In this document: positions 32,750 through 41,220 of the stretch, piece by piece | Layout of the letters: each line of letters begins with the position of its first letter | Numbering within the stretch: position 1 is the first letter of the stretch | Assembly: GCF_042652925.1 (NCBI RefSeq) | Contig: NZ_JBHSHC010000053.1 | Coordinates: 1-43,653, forward strand | Source: Effusibacillus consociatus | Lineage (GTDB): Bacteria; Bacillota; Bacilli; Tumebacillales; Effusibacillaceae | DNA length: 43,653 bases | Direction: 5' to 3' | The notes under the pieces: model-generated | Seen by the model: only the letters and a program-made list of their open reading frames with translations | What the model was told of the DNA's origin: nothing | Databases searched by the model: none | Position numbers and translations under genes: made by a program

Positions 32750-33307
32750 GTGATAATTGACGGTTTTGTTTTAGGGATTTTAGTCGCAAAGATTCGTGGC
32801 GGAAAGTTTCGCGACCTGCTGAATGTGGAACTCGGTTCTCTCTGGCTGATTGTTTTGGCATTTCTTCTTCAATATGCTATTATAATATTCAATCCTTCCT
32901 TTTTAAATTTTGCGGTTCCCTTAAGTTACGGCTTGTTACTGCTTTTTAGTTATCTGAATCGCAATCAACTGGGCTTTCGGTGGATCCAAACCGGACTTTT
33001 TTTGAATCTCCTTGTCATGACGGCGAATGGTGGACGAATGCCTGTGGATGCTTCAGTGGTTGGGCAGTTTGCTCCGGAGAAACTATCTAGTCTATCAGCG
33101 GGCGAGTCGGGGAAACATATTGCGATGTCCAGTGATACTCACCTGAATTTGTTGGGGGACATTTTTTACCTTCATGCTCCTTATCCGCATGAGGTATTGG
33201 TGAGCTTAGGAGACATCCTGTTTAGTGTAGGGGTATTTATCTTTATTCAAAAGGTTATGGTCAAGAGGAGATCTCCCATTCAGGGGAGTGTCGTCAATGG
33301 GACTTAA
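32750..33307 (+). CDS. DUF5317 membrane protein
   Basis: This is a 185-residue membrane protein with about four to five hydrophobic segments, matching DUF5317: NGGRMPVDASVVGQFAP and THLNLLGDIFYLHAPYPHEVLVSLGD are the conserved parts. Function is unknown. The start is GTG 32750 behind an AGGGTG-like site. Its end overlaps the next gene (membrane GGDEF/HD-GYP) by 11 bases, so the two are translationally coupled and may work together. Confidence 0.8.
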   Translation: MIIDGFVLGILVAKIRGGKFRDLLNVELGSLWLIVLAFLLQYAIIIFNPSFLNFAVPLSYGLLLLFSYLNRNQLGFRWIQTGLFLNLLVMTANGGRMPVDASVVGQFAPEKLSSLSAGESGKHIAMSSDTHLNLLGDIFYLHAPYPHEVLVSLGDILFSVGVFIFIQKVMVKRRSPIQGSVVNGT

Positions 33308-35105
33308 CAGAAAGCATGTTCTTTGTTTGTACGAGGTTCTATGTTATACCATTTTTGGGATCCTCTTTTATGCCAATTTTCGAGAAATTACCAATAAAGA
33401 ATGGGTAGCGATTGTGACGTTAACAGGAATCGCTACCCTGTTTGAATTGAGGCAAATAAGACTTCCTTCTGGTGAACGTTTATCTATTGTTACTCCTTTG
33501 TTATTTACAGCGGGAATTTTGTACGGGATTGAACCTATCTTTCTTATCGTGCTGCTGATGGCAACCATCATCATCATCAACCGTCCAAAGAGCTGGAATC
33601 TCATTTTATTCAACAGTGTGCAGTTTGGGCTATCGGCTTTTGCCGCTTTATGCGCCTTTCAAATGGCGGGCGGCAGGATTGGTTTTTTCGATCTGCAGGA
33701 ATCCAATACTTATCTGTCTTTCGCCTTTGTATATTTTTTCACTAACGTATTCCTTATCAGTTTTTACATGACGATTCGCAGTGGAGCACCCATTCAGGAA
33801 ACTCTGCGGAAATTACTTGAAAAGCAATCAGTTCTTATTTACTGCACGATGATGACATTCGGTCTCTTAATGACAATTGTTGTTGAAGCAGAAGGAATGG
33901 GCGGAGTCATCCTGCTTAGCATCATATTGTGGTTTCTGGGAGTCACCTACCGCCATTATTACGAAATGTATGATCATTTTCGATCTTTATCGATAAAGGA
34001 TGAACTGACAGGGCTTTATAACCACCGTTACTTTCAGGAAAAGCTGACTGAAGTGATCATGGATGGGGACACCGTGTCTTTGCTTTTATTGGATCTCGAT
34101 TACTTCAAGATCTACAACGATATGTACGGCCATCCCCAGGGGGACAAGCTCTTGCAAGAGGTATCCGAAGTCATCAGTAAGCACATTCCTGACCAAGGGA
34201 TTTTCTGCCGGTATGGCGGGGAAGAGTTTGCGGTGATTCTTCCCGGTCAAGGAGGGGACGAGGCACTTGCTGTCGCTGAATCCATTCGGCTAGGTGTCTC
34301 TGAACACAATTTTGATGGTATCGAACATATGCCGAAACAACGAATCACGGTTTCGATTGGTGTGTCCTCTTATCCCGATATGGCGAGCTCGAAAGAAAAT
34401 TTAATCATTTTGGCGGATGAGGCCCTCTACAAAGTGAAATATACAAGCCGCAATAAGGTGCAATTGTATTCCTCTGTCGTTGACGAGTTAAATTCCCATT
34501 TTCAATTTGGCTCTGAGGAAACCGAATTGATCCAAACAATTAAAACCTTCCTCACCATTATCAATTCAAAAGACCGTTATACATACGGGCATACGGAAAG
34601 GGACATGGAATACGCGGAAGCTCTTGCCCGAAAGATTGGACTTTCGGAGGAAGAGATTAAAATCATCCGTTACGGGGCGCTGCTTCACGATATCGGGAAA
34701 GTGGAAGTTCCAACCGATATACTGAATAAAAAATCCCGTTTGACTGAGGAAGAATGGGAAATCATGAAGATGCATGTAATTTGGGGAGAGGAGATTGTCC
34801 GACCGATTCGGGCACTGGCTCCCTGTCTTCCGATTATTCGACATCATCATGAACGGTATGATGGAAAAGGATATCCGGACGGACTAACCGGAGCCAATAT
34901 TCCATTGTCTGCCCGGATTCTCACGATTGTAGACAGTTTCGATGCAATGACAACGAATCGTCCTTACCAAAAGACAAAAACCATTCCGGAGGCGATCGAT
35001 GAACTCCGGCGTTGTGCGGGGACCCAGTTTGATCCGGAACTGGTGGAACCATTCATTGAAGTTATAAAGAAATTAAGGGCAGGACAAGTTGAAAAATATG
35101 CGTAA
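33297..35105 (+). CDS. Membrane GGDEF + HD-GYP protein
   Basis: This is a 602-residue protein with an N-terminal block of about seven membrane helices (residues 5-225, MASE-like) that probably senses a membrane signal, a GGDEF domain (about 235-385) and an HD-GYP phosphodiesterase domain (about 410-590). GGEEF is at 307-311, preceded by PDQGIFCRY, so the RxxD inhibitory site is absent. HD is at 464-465 (HDIGK) and HHERYDGKGYP lies near 516-526, both canonical. The start ATG 33297 has AGGGGAG upstream. Both c-di-GMP synthesis and breakdown motifs look intact. Confidence 0.92.
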   Translation: MGLNRKHVLCLYEVLCYTIFGILFYANFREITNKEWVAIVTLTGIATLFELRQIRLPSGERLSIVTPLLFTAGILYGIEPIFLIVLLMATIIIINRPKSWNLILFNSVQFGLSAFAALCAFQMAGGRIGFFDLQESNTYLSFAFVYFFTNVFLISFYMTIRSGAPIQETLRKLLEKQSVLIYCTMMTFGLLMTIVVEAEGMGGVILLSIILWFLGVTYRHYYEMYDHFRSLSIKDELTGLYNHRYFQEKLTEVIMDGDTVSLLLLDLDYFKIYNDMYGHPQGDKLLQEVSEVISKHIPDQGIFCRYGGEEFAVILPGQGGDEALAVAESIRLGVSEHNFDGIEHMPKQRITVSIGVSSYPDMASSKENLIILADEALYKVKYTSRNKVQLYSSVVDELNSHFQFGSEETELIQTIKTFLTIINSKDRYTYGHTERDMEYAEALARKIGLSEEEIKIIRYGALLHDIGKVEVPTDILNKKSRLTEEEWEIMKMHVIWGEEIVRPIRALAPCLPIIRHHHERYDGKGYPDGLTGANIPLSARILTIVDSFDAMTTNRPYQKTKTIPEAIDELRRCAGTQFDPELVEPFIEVIKKLRAGQVEKYA

Positions 35106-35107
35106 AC

Positions 35108-35170
35108 CCTTCGAACAACGAGGCCGCTTGAGATCGCAGCGCTCTCCAGAATCGAAGGTTTTTTCTTTTT
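35108..35170 (+). terminator. Rho-independent terminator
   Basis: CCTTCGA (35108-35114) pairs with TCGAAGG (35152-35158), and the long loop contains smaller GC-rich helices. A strong T-tract (TTTTTTCTTTTT) follows. Confidence 0.75.
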
Positions 35171-35207
35171 CCCTGCTGGAAAGAATAAATGCACCCGCTT
35201 TCATCAC

Positions 35208-35235
35208 TTGGCGAAACCGAAGTTTTCTATATAAT
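35208..35235 (+). promoter_or_regulatory. Sigma-A-type promoter of trmB
   Basis: TTGGCG (35208-35213), a 16-base spacer and TATAAT (35230-35235), 35 bases before the start codon. Confidence 0.65.
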
Positions 35236-35270
35236 AGTGGGAAAGATGTTGTATCGGCGGGTGAGTGTGG

Positions 35271-35930
35271 ATGCGGATTCGGGAGAAGCAGAGAAAACGG
35301 GAATGTTTTAACGAATTGCAAAATGAATTTGTACAAGACCCTGAACGATATCGGGGAAAATGGGCCGATGAGTTTTTTGGCAGAACGGCCCCCTTGCATG
35401 TAGAGTTGGGCATCGGAAGAGGACAATTTATTTCAACGCTGGCCTCCCTCAATCCGGAGATCAATTATATCGGCATCGAGAAGTATCCGGAAGTGATTTT
35501 GCGGGCTTATGAAAAGAAAAGGAATCTGAATGTAACGAATTTGGCCCTCATATGCTTTGACGTGACGAATATACTCGAGATATTTGGAGAAGAAGAGGTA
35601 GACCGGGTCTATTTGAACTTTAGTGATCCATGGCCAAAGAAGAAGCATGCAGATCGGAGGCTTACGTCCAATCCGTTTCTTGTGAAGTATCGCCAGATAT
35701 TGAAACCGGATGGGGAAATTCATTTCAAGACGGATAATCGGAAGTTATTTGAGTTCTCCTTAGACTCTTTTGCTGAAGCCGGCTGGCGACTCCGGAATAT
35801 AACATTCGACCTGCATAATAGTGATTGTGAAAACAACGTGATGACCGAATATGAAGAAAAATTTGCAAAGCTTGGGCTTCCGATTTATCGGTTGGAAGCC
35901 TTTATCGGGCAGAAGATGAATAAGCATTAA
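35271..35930 (+). CDS. trmB: tRNA (guanine-N7-)-methyltransferase
   Basis: This 219-residue enzyme methylates G46 of tRNAs with S-adenosylmethionine. Visible motifs: MRIREKQ start region, SAM-binding VELGIGRGQF, acidic GIEKYPEV, and the TrmB signature NFSDPWPKKKHADRRL, followed by FKTDNRKLFEFS and the C-terminal TEYEEKFAKLGLPIYRLEA. I start at ATG 35271, six bases after GGTGAG; GTG 35265 is an alternative. Confidence 0.94.
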   Translation: MRIREKQRKRECFNELQNEFVQDPERYRGKWADEFFGRTAPLHVELGIGRGQFISTLASLNPEINYIGIEKYPEVILRAYEKKRNLNVTNLALICFDVTNILEIFGEEEVDRVYLNFSDPWPKKKHADRRLTSNPFLVKYRQILKPDGEIHFKTDNRKLFEFSLDSFAEAGWRLRNITFDLHNSDCENNVMTEYEEKFAKLGLPIYRLEAFIGQKMNKH

Positions 35931-35981
35931 GTAGCGGTCGAATTCTGTATATGGTATCCTGAAAGAGACGAGGTGTCTCAA

Positions 35982-36239
35982 ATGAATTTTATTGATCAGT
36001 TGTACGAGCTCTATAAAAATCAACTCACCGGTGACGAAGAAGACGTGTTGATTATCGTGTCGGGCATTTTATCCGAACTGACACGGGAAGAGATGCTGGC
36101 TTTGATTACTGACATGACCCGCGAAGAGATTTATCAGATGCTTGGGACTTATATGGTTGATAAACTGCGGGTGAAACTCGTGGAAAAAGGGGCCGGGCTG
36201 CCAGACGCGGCGGTTCCTCCTGATGGATTCACTCACTAA
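35982..36239 (+). CDS. Small hypothetical protein (DUF6154-like)
   Basis: This is an acidic 85-residue helical protein (NFIDQLYELYKNQLTGDEED, then LTREEMLALITDMTREEI, YQMLGTYMVDKLRVKL). It resembles small Bacillus proteins of the DUF6154 type from memory; function is unknown. ATG 35982 has GAGGTG six bases upstream; a GTG at 35973 is in frame. It follows trmB by about 50 bases and ends before a strong terminator. Confidence 0.65.
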   Translation: MNFIDQLYELYKNQLTGDEEDVLIIVSGILSELTREEMLALITDMTREEIYQMLGTYMVDKLRVKLVEKGAGLPDAAVPPDGFTH

Positions 36240-36269
36240 TGACCACCGGAAAATTATTGTAACGAGAGC

Positions 36270-36298
36270 AGGCACGCCTTTAATCAGGCGTGCCTATT
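36270..36298. terminator. Rho-independent terminator between convergent genes
   Basis: AGGCACGCC (36270-36278) and GGCGTGCCT (36287-36295) form a perfect 9-bp stem followed by ATTT. It lies between the small gene and the convergent subtilase gene. Confidence 0.85.
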
Positions 36299-36314
36299 TG
36301 CTGCCCGGCTTGGT

Positions 36315-37994
36315 TTACTTGGAACTCATATCGAGCAAATAATCACCCGAACCGCTGTACGAATACACTTTGATGGTGTAGGTACCGGTAACGGTTGGTT
36401 TAAAGGTGACAAGCTCTTGTCGATTCGTGCCTTCCGCTTGGCCAACCAGTGTGCCGCTTGGATTGTATACGTAGAGGTCGAAATCGGGCGAGCCGCCAAA
36501 AAAGCCGCTGGTCCAATTTTTGATGATTAGGGTAGTTGCAACCGGATAGGCAGTGGAAGTTACGTTTAGAGAATAGGTTTTTGAAGCTCCGCTGGAAGCC
36601 AACGCACCGCTTGTGAAGGTATGGGACGGGACGTCAGGACCTGTACCGGTGTAACTGCCGGCGGATTTAATCGCCTCATAGGCCTGCAGACGGCCGTATC
36701 CGTAGTCGATGTCCTGGCCTGCAGGTCCCCAGTCTTGTGCGGTCCCGGTAATTTTGGTTTTTAAGCCTGCGGGGCTCAAAGTATAGTCCGCATCCAGCAT
36801 CAATGCGGCCACGCCAGCGGTGAACGGAGTTGCCATTGAAGTGCCGCTGTACGTAATGTACTGATTGGTCGAGTTCGTCTTGGGAGCGGTAATGTTATAC
36901 CCGGGAGCCATTATATCGGGTTTGATCCGATTGTCTTGTGTTGGACCGCGGCTTGAGAAATCGGTCACGTTAAAGCCCATTTCACCAACGTCTGCGAAAG
37001 CGCCAACCGTTAAAGCGTCTTTCGCAGCCCCGGGTGATCCGATGGTATAACGGGCCGGACCGGAGTTTCCGGCTGCTACTACCGGCAGGATGCCGTTAGC
37101 GTAGGCGTTATTGACTGCCGTGGAAGTGGAATCTGTTCCATCCGAACTTCCGCTAGTCCCAAGGGAGAGGTTAATTACTTTGATACCGTAAGTGTCTTTG
37201 TTTTGAATAGCCCAGTTAATACCGGCATCAACTGTACTCATGCTTCCGCTTCCTTGTTTGTTAAGAACTTTGATGCCGACAAGCGCCGCGCCTGGAGCCA
37301 CCCCTGTGTAAGCTGTGTTGCCTTCGCCGGTACCTGCAACAATTCCGCCGACGTGTGTTCCGTGCCCGTTATCATCATAGGGAGTTGTCCGACTGTTTAC
37401 AAAGTCTTTCCATCCGATAATTTTTCCGCCGTCAAGGTCCACATGCGAGCCATCAATTCCGGTGTCAATAATGGCCACCACAACATCATTTTTGCTGTAG
37501 GAAGTCGGATTGCCGTCACGGTCTCCGTCTACACCGAAGTCAGTCCGCGCCTTTTCGGAGCCGAACCAAGTGTTCGCAGTATTCATGGTGATTTCTAAGG
37601 GCATATCGTATTCGACCTGTTTGACAAACGGCATTTTTTGCAGTGCGTTGATTTGACCTTTTGTTAATTCCGCAGCAAATCCGTGGAAAGCTGCATCATA
37701 CTTGAATTTTGTAGTGAAACTTCCAATCCTGTTTTCCAAATCCCTGTACCCGTGATCGTTAAATTCTTGATCGAACATGACAATAACGGGGAGCTTGTCG
37801 CCTTCTTTTACGGAAACAAGCATTTCTTCCAGATTGTCGAATAGTTTGTTTTTGTTTTGATCTGCGATAATTTGGGTTTTCTGTGGAGTAGAGGCTGTGT
37901 CTGCTTTTTTGGTGGAGTTCTGTGCGGATACCCCTGTGATTGACGCAAGAACAAGGAAACCGGCAGTGAGGCTTGAAACCAACTTCTTCCTCAT
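36315..37994 (-). CDS. Secreted subtilisin-like serine protease (S8 family)
   Basis: This is a 559-residue secreted preproenzyme. Signal peptide: about 1-25, ending ITGVSAQN. An inhibitor_I9-like propeptide covers about 60-130 (LPVIVMFDQEF to FVKQVEYDM). The catalytic triad is D177 (VAIIDTGIDGSHVD), H211 (NGHGTHVGG) and S386 (SGTSMATP), with oxyanion Asn N310 in AAGNSGPARY. The C-terminal about 100 residues (GTYTIKVYSYSGSGDYLLDM) form a pre-peptidase-type beta domain likely cleaved or used for binding. GAGGAG precedes ATG 37994. A good promoter and a palindrome lie upstream. Confidence 0.95.
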   Translation of the reverse strand: MRKKLVSSLTAGFLVLASITGVSAQNSTKKADTASTPQKTQIIADQNKNKLFDNLEEMLVSVKEGDKLPVIVMFDQEFNDHGYRDLENRIGSFTTKFKYDAAFHGFAAELTKGQINALQKMPFVKQVEYDMPLEITMNTANTWFGSEKARTDFGVDGDRDGNPTSYSKNDVVVAIIDTGIDGSHVDLDGGKIIGWKDFVNSRTTPYDDNGHGTHVGGIVAGTGEGNTAYTGVAPGAALVGIKVLNKQGSGSMSTVDAGINWAIQNKDTYGIKVINLSLGTSGSSDGTDSTSTAVNNAYANGILPVVAAGNSGPARYTIGSPGAAKDALTVGAFADVGEMGFNVTDFSSRGPTQDNRIKPDIMAPGYNITAPKTNSTNQYITYSGTSMATPFTAGVAALMLDADYTLSPAGLKTKITGTAQDWGPAGQDIDYGYGRLQAYEAIKSAGSYTGTGPDVPSHTFTSGALASSGASKTYSLNVTSTAYPVATTLIIKNWTSGFFGGSPDFDLYVYNPSGTLVGQAEGTNRQELVTFKPTVTGTYTIKVYSYSGSGDYLLDMSSK

Positions 37995-38027
37995 ACTTTC
38001 AACTCCTCTACAATTTTTAATAAATCC

Positions 38028-38039
38028 CTATCGCGATAG
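38028..38039. promoter_or_regulatory. Palindromic operator candidate of the subtilase gene
   Basis: CTATCGCGATAG is a perfect 12-base palindrome in an AT-rich region. It lies 12 bases downstream of the -10 box of the minus-strand protease promoter, so it would cover about +5 to +16, a common repressor position. No regulator gene is adjacent. Confidence 0.5.
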
Positions 38040-38050
38040 AGAGCAATTTG

Positions 38051-38079
38051 ATTATATGACAACAGTAATTATTTGGCAA
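38051..38079 (-). promoter_or_regulatory. Sigma-A-type promoter of the subtilase gene
   Basis: On the minus strand TTGCCA (38079-38074), a 17-base spacer and TATAAT (38056-38051) match the consensus well. The start codon is about 57 bases downstream. Confidence 0.75.
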
Positions 38080-38184
38080 CAGTTTTTTTGTGTCTGTTTT
38101 ATTATTGTTAAATTATTTATAAAAAAACTTATATCTAAATTTTGGGATTAAATCAGGAAAAGTTTTTTGGAAAACGCAACCTCG

Positions 38185-38193
38185 TGGTATAAT
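38185..38193 (+). promoter_or_regulatory. Extended -10 promoter of csaA
   Basis: TGGTATAAT at 38185-38193 is a consensus extended -10 box, 36 bases before the csaA start. TTTTGG 17 bases upstream may act as a weak -35. Its position argues against a longer upstream reading of csaA. Confidence 0.65.
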
Positions 38194-38229
38194 TTAGAAA
38201 TTAAAATTCCAAAAAGTGAGGGGTATGGA

Positions 38230-38559
38230 ATGGCTGCAATTGATGATTTCATAAAACTGGATATTCGTATTGGAACTATCATAAGGGCGGAGAATTTCCC
38301 GGAAGCTCGAGTTCCTGCCATAAAGCTCGAAATTGATTTTGGACCTTTGGGAGTAAAACGGTCGAGTGCTCAAATCACCAAACGATATTCACCTGAAACA
38401 CTGGTGGGAAGACAAGTGGTGGCTATTGTCAATTTTCCGCCCAGACGAATTGCAGGATTTGACTCTGAGGTCTTGGTGCTGGGGGGAGTGCCTGAAAAAG
38501 GAGACGTAATTCTTTTAAAGCCGGATGATGTTGCTCCTAACGGAACTCCGATTGCGTGA
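38230..38559 (+). CDS. csaA: CsaA: tRNA-binding-fold export chaperone
   Basis: This is a 109-residue protein with the OB-fold tRNA-binding domain of CsaA: FIKLDIRIGTIIRAENFPEA, KRSSAQITKRY and VNFPPRRIAGFDSEVLVLG are characteristic. B. subtilis CsaA binds secretory preproteins. I start at ATG 38230 (MAAIDDF) behind GTGAGGGG; an open frame continues upstream to 38167 but would include the promoter. The divergent neighbour is a secreted protease, a suggestive but unproven link. Confidence 0.92.
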   Translation: MAAIDDFIKLDIRIGTIIRAENFPEARVPAIKLEIDFGPLGVKRSSAQITKRYSPETLVGRQVVAIVNFPPRRIAGFDSEVLVLGGVPEKGDVILLKPDDVAPNGTPIA

Positions 38560-38605
38560 CGGTGTACGAATCAAAGGGGTATGAATAGGGAGATGACAAA
38601 GGAAG

Positions 38606-39148
38606 ATGTACGATCCCACAATTTTTGATAATTTAAAGGTTGTTTTGGAAGGTGGCCTCTACGATTTAGATCGCGAAGGCCGGATTCGGATTTCGGGACG
38701 AGAAGATCGGGTTGATCTGGCCAGTATGGGACGATCATTTCGAATGCAATTTTTGTTATCTGAGGACGAGTACGGTACGGCCGAGGTCGAGCTGTCGAGC
38801 TCCCTGGCCGATTTTGCTTCTGAACTGGCAAGGCTCCGTCTAGTGGATTTCTCCCGTCCCGGGTGCCGGGTTCAAATTCGTTACCGTTTTCCGGATTGGA
38901 ACGGTGACGAATCCAAGATCCGTTCGATCGAAAATGCATTGCAGGATTGGTGGTCAGAGGAAGTACATATTCAACAAAGTATTGAAGTCACTTATCGGAC
39001 TGAAAACAGCTACTCGACTTCTCAACAGAGTTATATGGCAACAATCACATTTCTTAAAAAAATTGATGAGGATCACATCGAAGAATTGCAGGCGTTACTG
39101 GAGCACACGGTGGCGTCTTTCAAGAAGATCGCTTGCTTGTTGAGATAA
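38606..39148 (+). CDS. Hypothetical protein (180 aa)
   Basis: This is a soluble protein rich in charged residues, with no recognised family. It begins MYDPTIFDNLKVVLEGGLYD and has mixed beta (FRMQFLLSEDEYGTAEVEL) and helical (DHIEELQALLEHTVASFKKI) segments. The start at ATG 38606 is weak: the purine-rich AAAGGAAG lies almost against it. It is 46 bases downstream of csaA and probably cotranscribed. I can suggest no function. Confidence 0.65.
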   Translation: MYDPTIFDNLKVVLEGGLYDLDREGRIRISGREDRVDLASMGRSFRMQFLLSEDEYGTAEVELSSSLADFASELARLRLVDFSRPGCRVQIRYRFPDWNGDESKIRSIENALQDWWSEEVHIQQSIEVTYRTENSYSTSQQSYMATITFLKKIDEDHIEELQALLEHTVASFKKIACLLR

Positions 39149-39240
39149 GATGAACGCATTCAGTCTATTTGACAGGACACAAGTGGAAGATCGACGAATC
39201 CTATTAGTAAAGAAGTTTTTTGGGGGGAGAACCGAAAGAC

Positions 39241-40302
39241 ATGCGCTATGTTTCGATAGATTCCGTCGAACCGGGAATGGTTCTGGCTCGAAGTATATAC
39301 ACAAGTGATGGATTGGCACTGCTAAATAAAGGGGTTCAATTGACGGTCGGCATGCTCTCTACACTGCGTAGATTGGGTGTGACGGCTATTTATATTCAAG
39401 ATGAGCGTTTTGCAGAGGTTGTGATGGAAGAGATTGTATCCGAACAGACCCGCAGAGAAGCGTTGGCGTCATTATCAACAACAGTGCAATGCATACAGGC
39501 GGGGAAGCATATTTCTTCAAAAACGATTTCGGAAACTACTTCAAATTTGATTGATGAGATTATGCGAAATCAAAAAGTATTGGTGAATCTGACTGATATA
39601 AGAACAAAGGATAATGCAATGTTTATGCATGCCCTGCAAGTATGTACGTTATCCACCGTAATGGGAGTCCATCTTGGTCTTCCAAGAGCGCAATTGCAAG
39701 AGTTGGCAATAGGAGGGCTTCTGCACGATATCGGAAAGTGTGAGGTGCCGAATGAGCAAAAGAAAGAAGAAGATGACGGTCTGGAGGGAAACAAAGACGA
39801 TTCGAAACAACATACCTGGCGCGGATACAAACGCTTAAGGAAGATAAAAGAATTCAGCATTACAATTCCGCATGTGGCCCTCCAGCATCACGAGTGTATA
39901 GACGGTTCCGGTTATCCCCGTCAGTTAAAGGGAGAAGATATTCACCGTTATGCCAAGATCGTGGCAATTGCCAATTTTTTTGATAATTTGGTGGCGGGCC
40001 CCGGGGTAGACGGAAAAAGAATGCTTCCGCATGAAGCCACTGAATTTCTTATGGGGTTTGCAGGCAAACGGTTCGATTTGGAAACGGTCATCACTTTTCT
40101 AAGGTGTATTGCAATTTACCCAAATGGTACTTCTGTAAAGCTGAGTACGGGGCAGATTGGTGTTGTTGTCGGGCAGCACGGTGGACTTCCGGCCCGGCCA
40201 ATCGTTCGTCTTTTTCAAAAAGATTGGGATGAGCACAATGTTCGTGAGATTGACTTGGCGAAGGAGACTACGATGTTTATTACGCAGGTGTTAAACGAAT
40301 AA
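39241..40302 (+). CDS. HD-GYP domain phosphodiesterase
   Basis: This is a 353-residue cytoplasmic protein. The N-terminal region (YVSIDSVEPGMVLARSIYTSD) is of the DUF3391-like kind often fused to HD-GYP. HDIGK starts at H162 and HHECIDGSGYP at 216-226, so metal and GYP residues are intact and c-di-GMP hydrolysis is likely. Between them, where other HD-GYP proteins have a short loop, is a charged insert (EQKKEEDDGLEGNKDDSK). The C-terminus adds about 60 residues (VKLSTGQIGVVVGQHGG) of small beta domain. ATG 39241 follows GGGGGGAGAA. Confidence 0.9.
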   Translation: MRYVSIDSVEPGMVLARSIYTSDGLALLNKGVQLTVGMLSTLRRLGVTAIYIQDERFAEVVMEEIVSEQTRREALASLSTTVQCIQAGKHISSKTISETTSNLIDEIMRNQKVLVNLTDIRTKDNAMFMHALQVCTLSTVMGVHLGLPRAQLQELAIGGLLHDIGKCEVPNEQKKEEDDGLEGNKDDSKQHTWRGYKRLRKIKEFSITIPHVALQHHECIDGSGYPRQLKGEDIHRYAKIVAIANFFDNLVAGPGVDGKRMLPHEATEFLMGFAGKRFDLETVITFLRCIAIYPNGTSVKLSTGQIGVVVGQHGGLPARPIVRLFQKDWDEHNVREIDLAKETTMFITQVLNE

Positions 40303-40364
40303 TTCGTGTCAAATGCCCACTTTCCCGCATATAGAATCGTGAGAGATTTTTTAGGAGGGTGGAT

Positions 40365-40961
40365 ATGAAAACTGTCACTTTGCGTAATGGTGAGACTGTA
40401 TCCTTACGTACTTGGCAAGAACAGGATATTCCGAAGCTGTATCAACTTATGGAAAGAGTAGGGAAGGAAGGACAAGTGATGCTTGGTTCGAAGCTTCCCT
40501 TTGGACTGGAGCAGTTATATCAACAATTTTACTACACGATGCCCAACAATCATCTGACGTTAGTGGCAGTCACAGCCGAGGGGGATGTATGCGGATGGCT
40601 TCGGTGTGACCGTTCCATGGTTCCGTGGATGGGACATAACGCCACTATTTGGATGGGAATCGATTCTCCAAGCCGTGGACAGGGAATTGGAGAGGCACTG
40701 ATCAAAGAAGCATTCTCATGGGCCGCAGAGCGAGGAATTGAACGAGTTGAGCTGGGCGTTCGCGGGTCAAACAAGCCTGCGTTAGCCCTCTATCAAAAAT
40801 TGGGCTTTAATGAAGAGGGACGGAAGATGCGCGCCATTAAATCGGATCAGGGTTATGACGATGACATATGGATGGGGGTGTTTCTGGATAAAAAAGGAAC
40901 TCCCAAAAAGCTGAAGCCCTCTGTCAAAACGAAAAAGCGCAGTTCAAAAATAAAGAGTTGA
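40365..40961 (+). CDS. GNAT-family N-acetyltransferase
   Basis: This is a 198-residue acetyltransferase with the acetyl-CoA loop SRGQGIGEALIKEAF (R/Q-x-x-G-x-G/A) and the C-terminal NKPALALYQKLGFNEEGRKM. The GNAT fold ends near residue 175, followed by a Lys-rich tail (KKLKPSVKTKKRSSKIKS) that may bind nucleic acid. The substrate is unknown. ATG 40365 follows AGGAGG; a GTG two codons earlier is an alternative. Confidence 0.9.
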   Translation: MKTVTLRNGETVSLRTWQEQDIPKLYQLMERVGKEGQVMLGSKLPFGLEQLYQQFYYTMPNNHLTLVAVTAEGDVCGWLRCDRSMVPWMGHNATIWMGIDSPSRGQGIGEALIKEAFSWAAERGIERVELGVRGSNKPALALYQKLGFNEEGRKMRAIKSDQGYDDDIWMGVFLDKKGTPKKLKPSVKTKKRSSKIKS

Positions 40962-41029
40962 ATAAAACTGTTCGACCGTTTGACAACAAATTTCAAGCGG
41001 ACCAGGGAAATAATTTTCAATTCAAGCAG

Positions 41030-41080
41030 CCTTTAAAATACTGGGTGTCTCGTGGAGACAGAGTATTTTAAAGGTTTTTC
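41030..41080 (+). terminator. Strong rho-independent terminator
   Basis: CCTTTAAAATACT (41030-41042) pairs with AGTATTTTAAAGG (41062-41074), with an inner TGTCTC/GAGACA helix, followed by TTTTTC. It ends the GNAT gene. Confidence 0.92.
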
Positions 41081-41134
41081 TTTATGGTCTTCTACACAAT
41101 CGTTGAAAGTTAAAAAAAGAATAAAATTTTCAAA

Positions 41135-41164
41135 TTGACTGTTGATAATTGAAAAAAATATGAT
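41135..41164 (+). promoter_or_regulatory. Promoter of the 164-residue unknown gene
   Basis: TTGACT (41135-41140), an 18-base spacer and TATGAT (41159-41164). The start codon is 57 bases further, behind AAAGGGGAG. Confidence 0.6.
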
Positions 41165-41220
41165 GTAAGATTTATTGCATGCACAGTGTGTGACACATTA
41201 ACACAAAGGGGAGTATCCGG

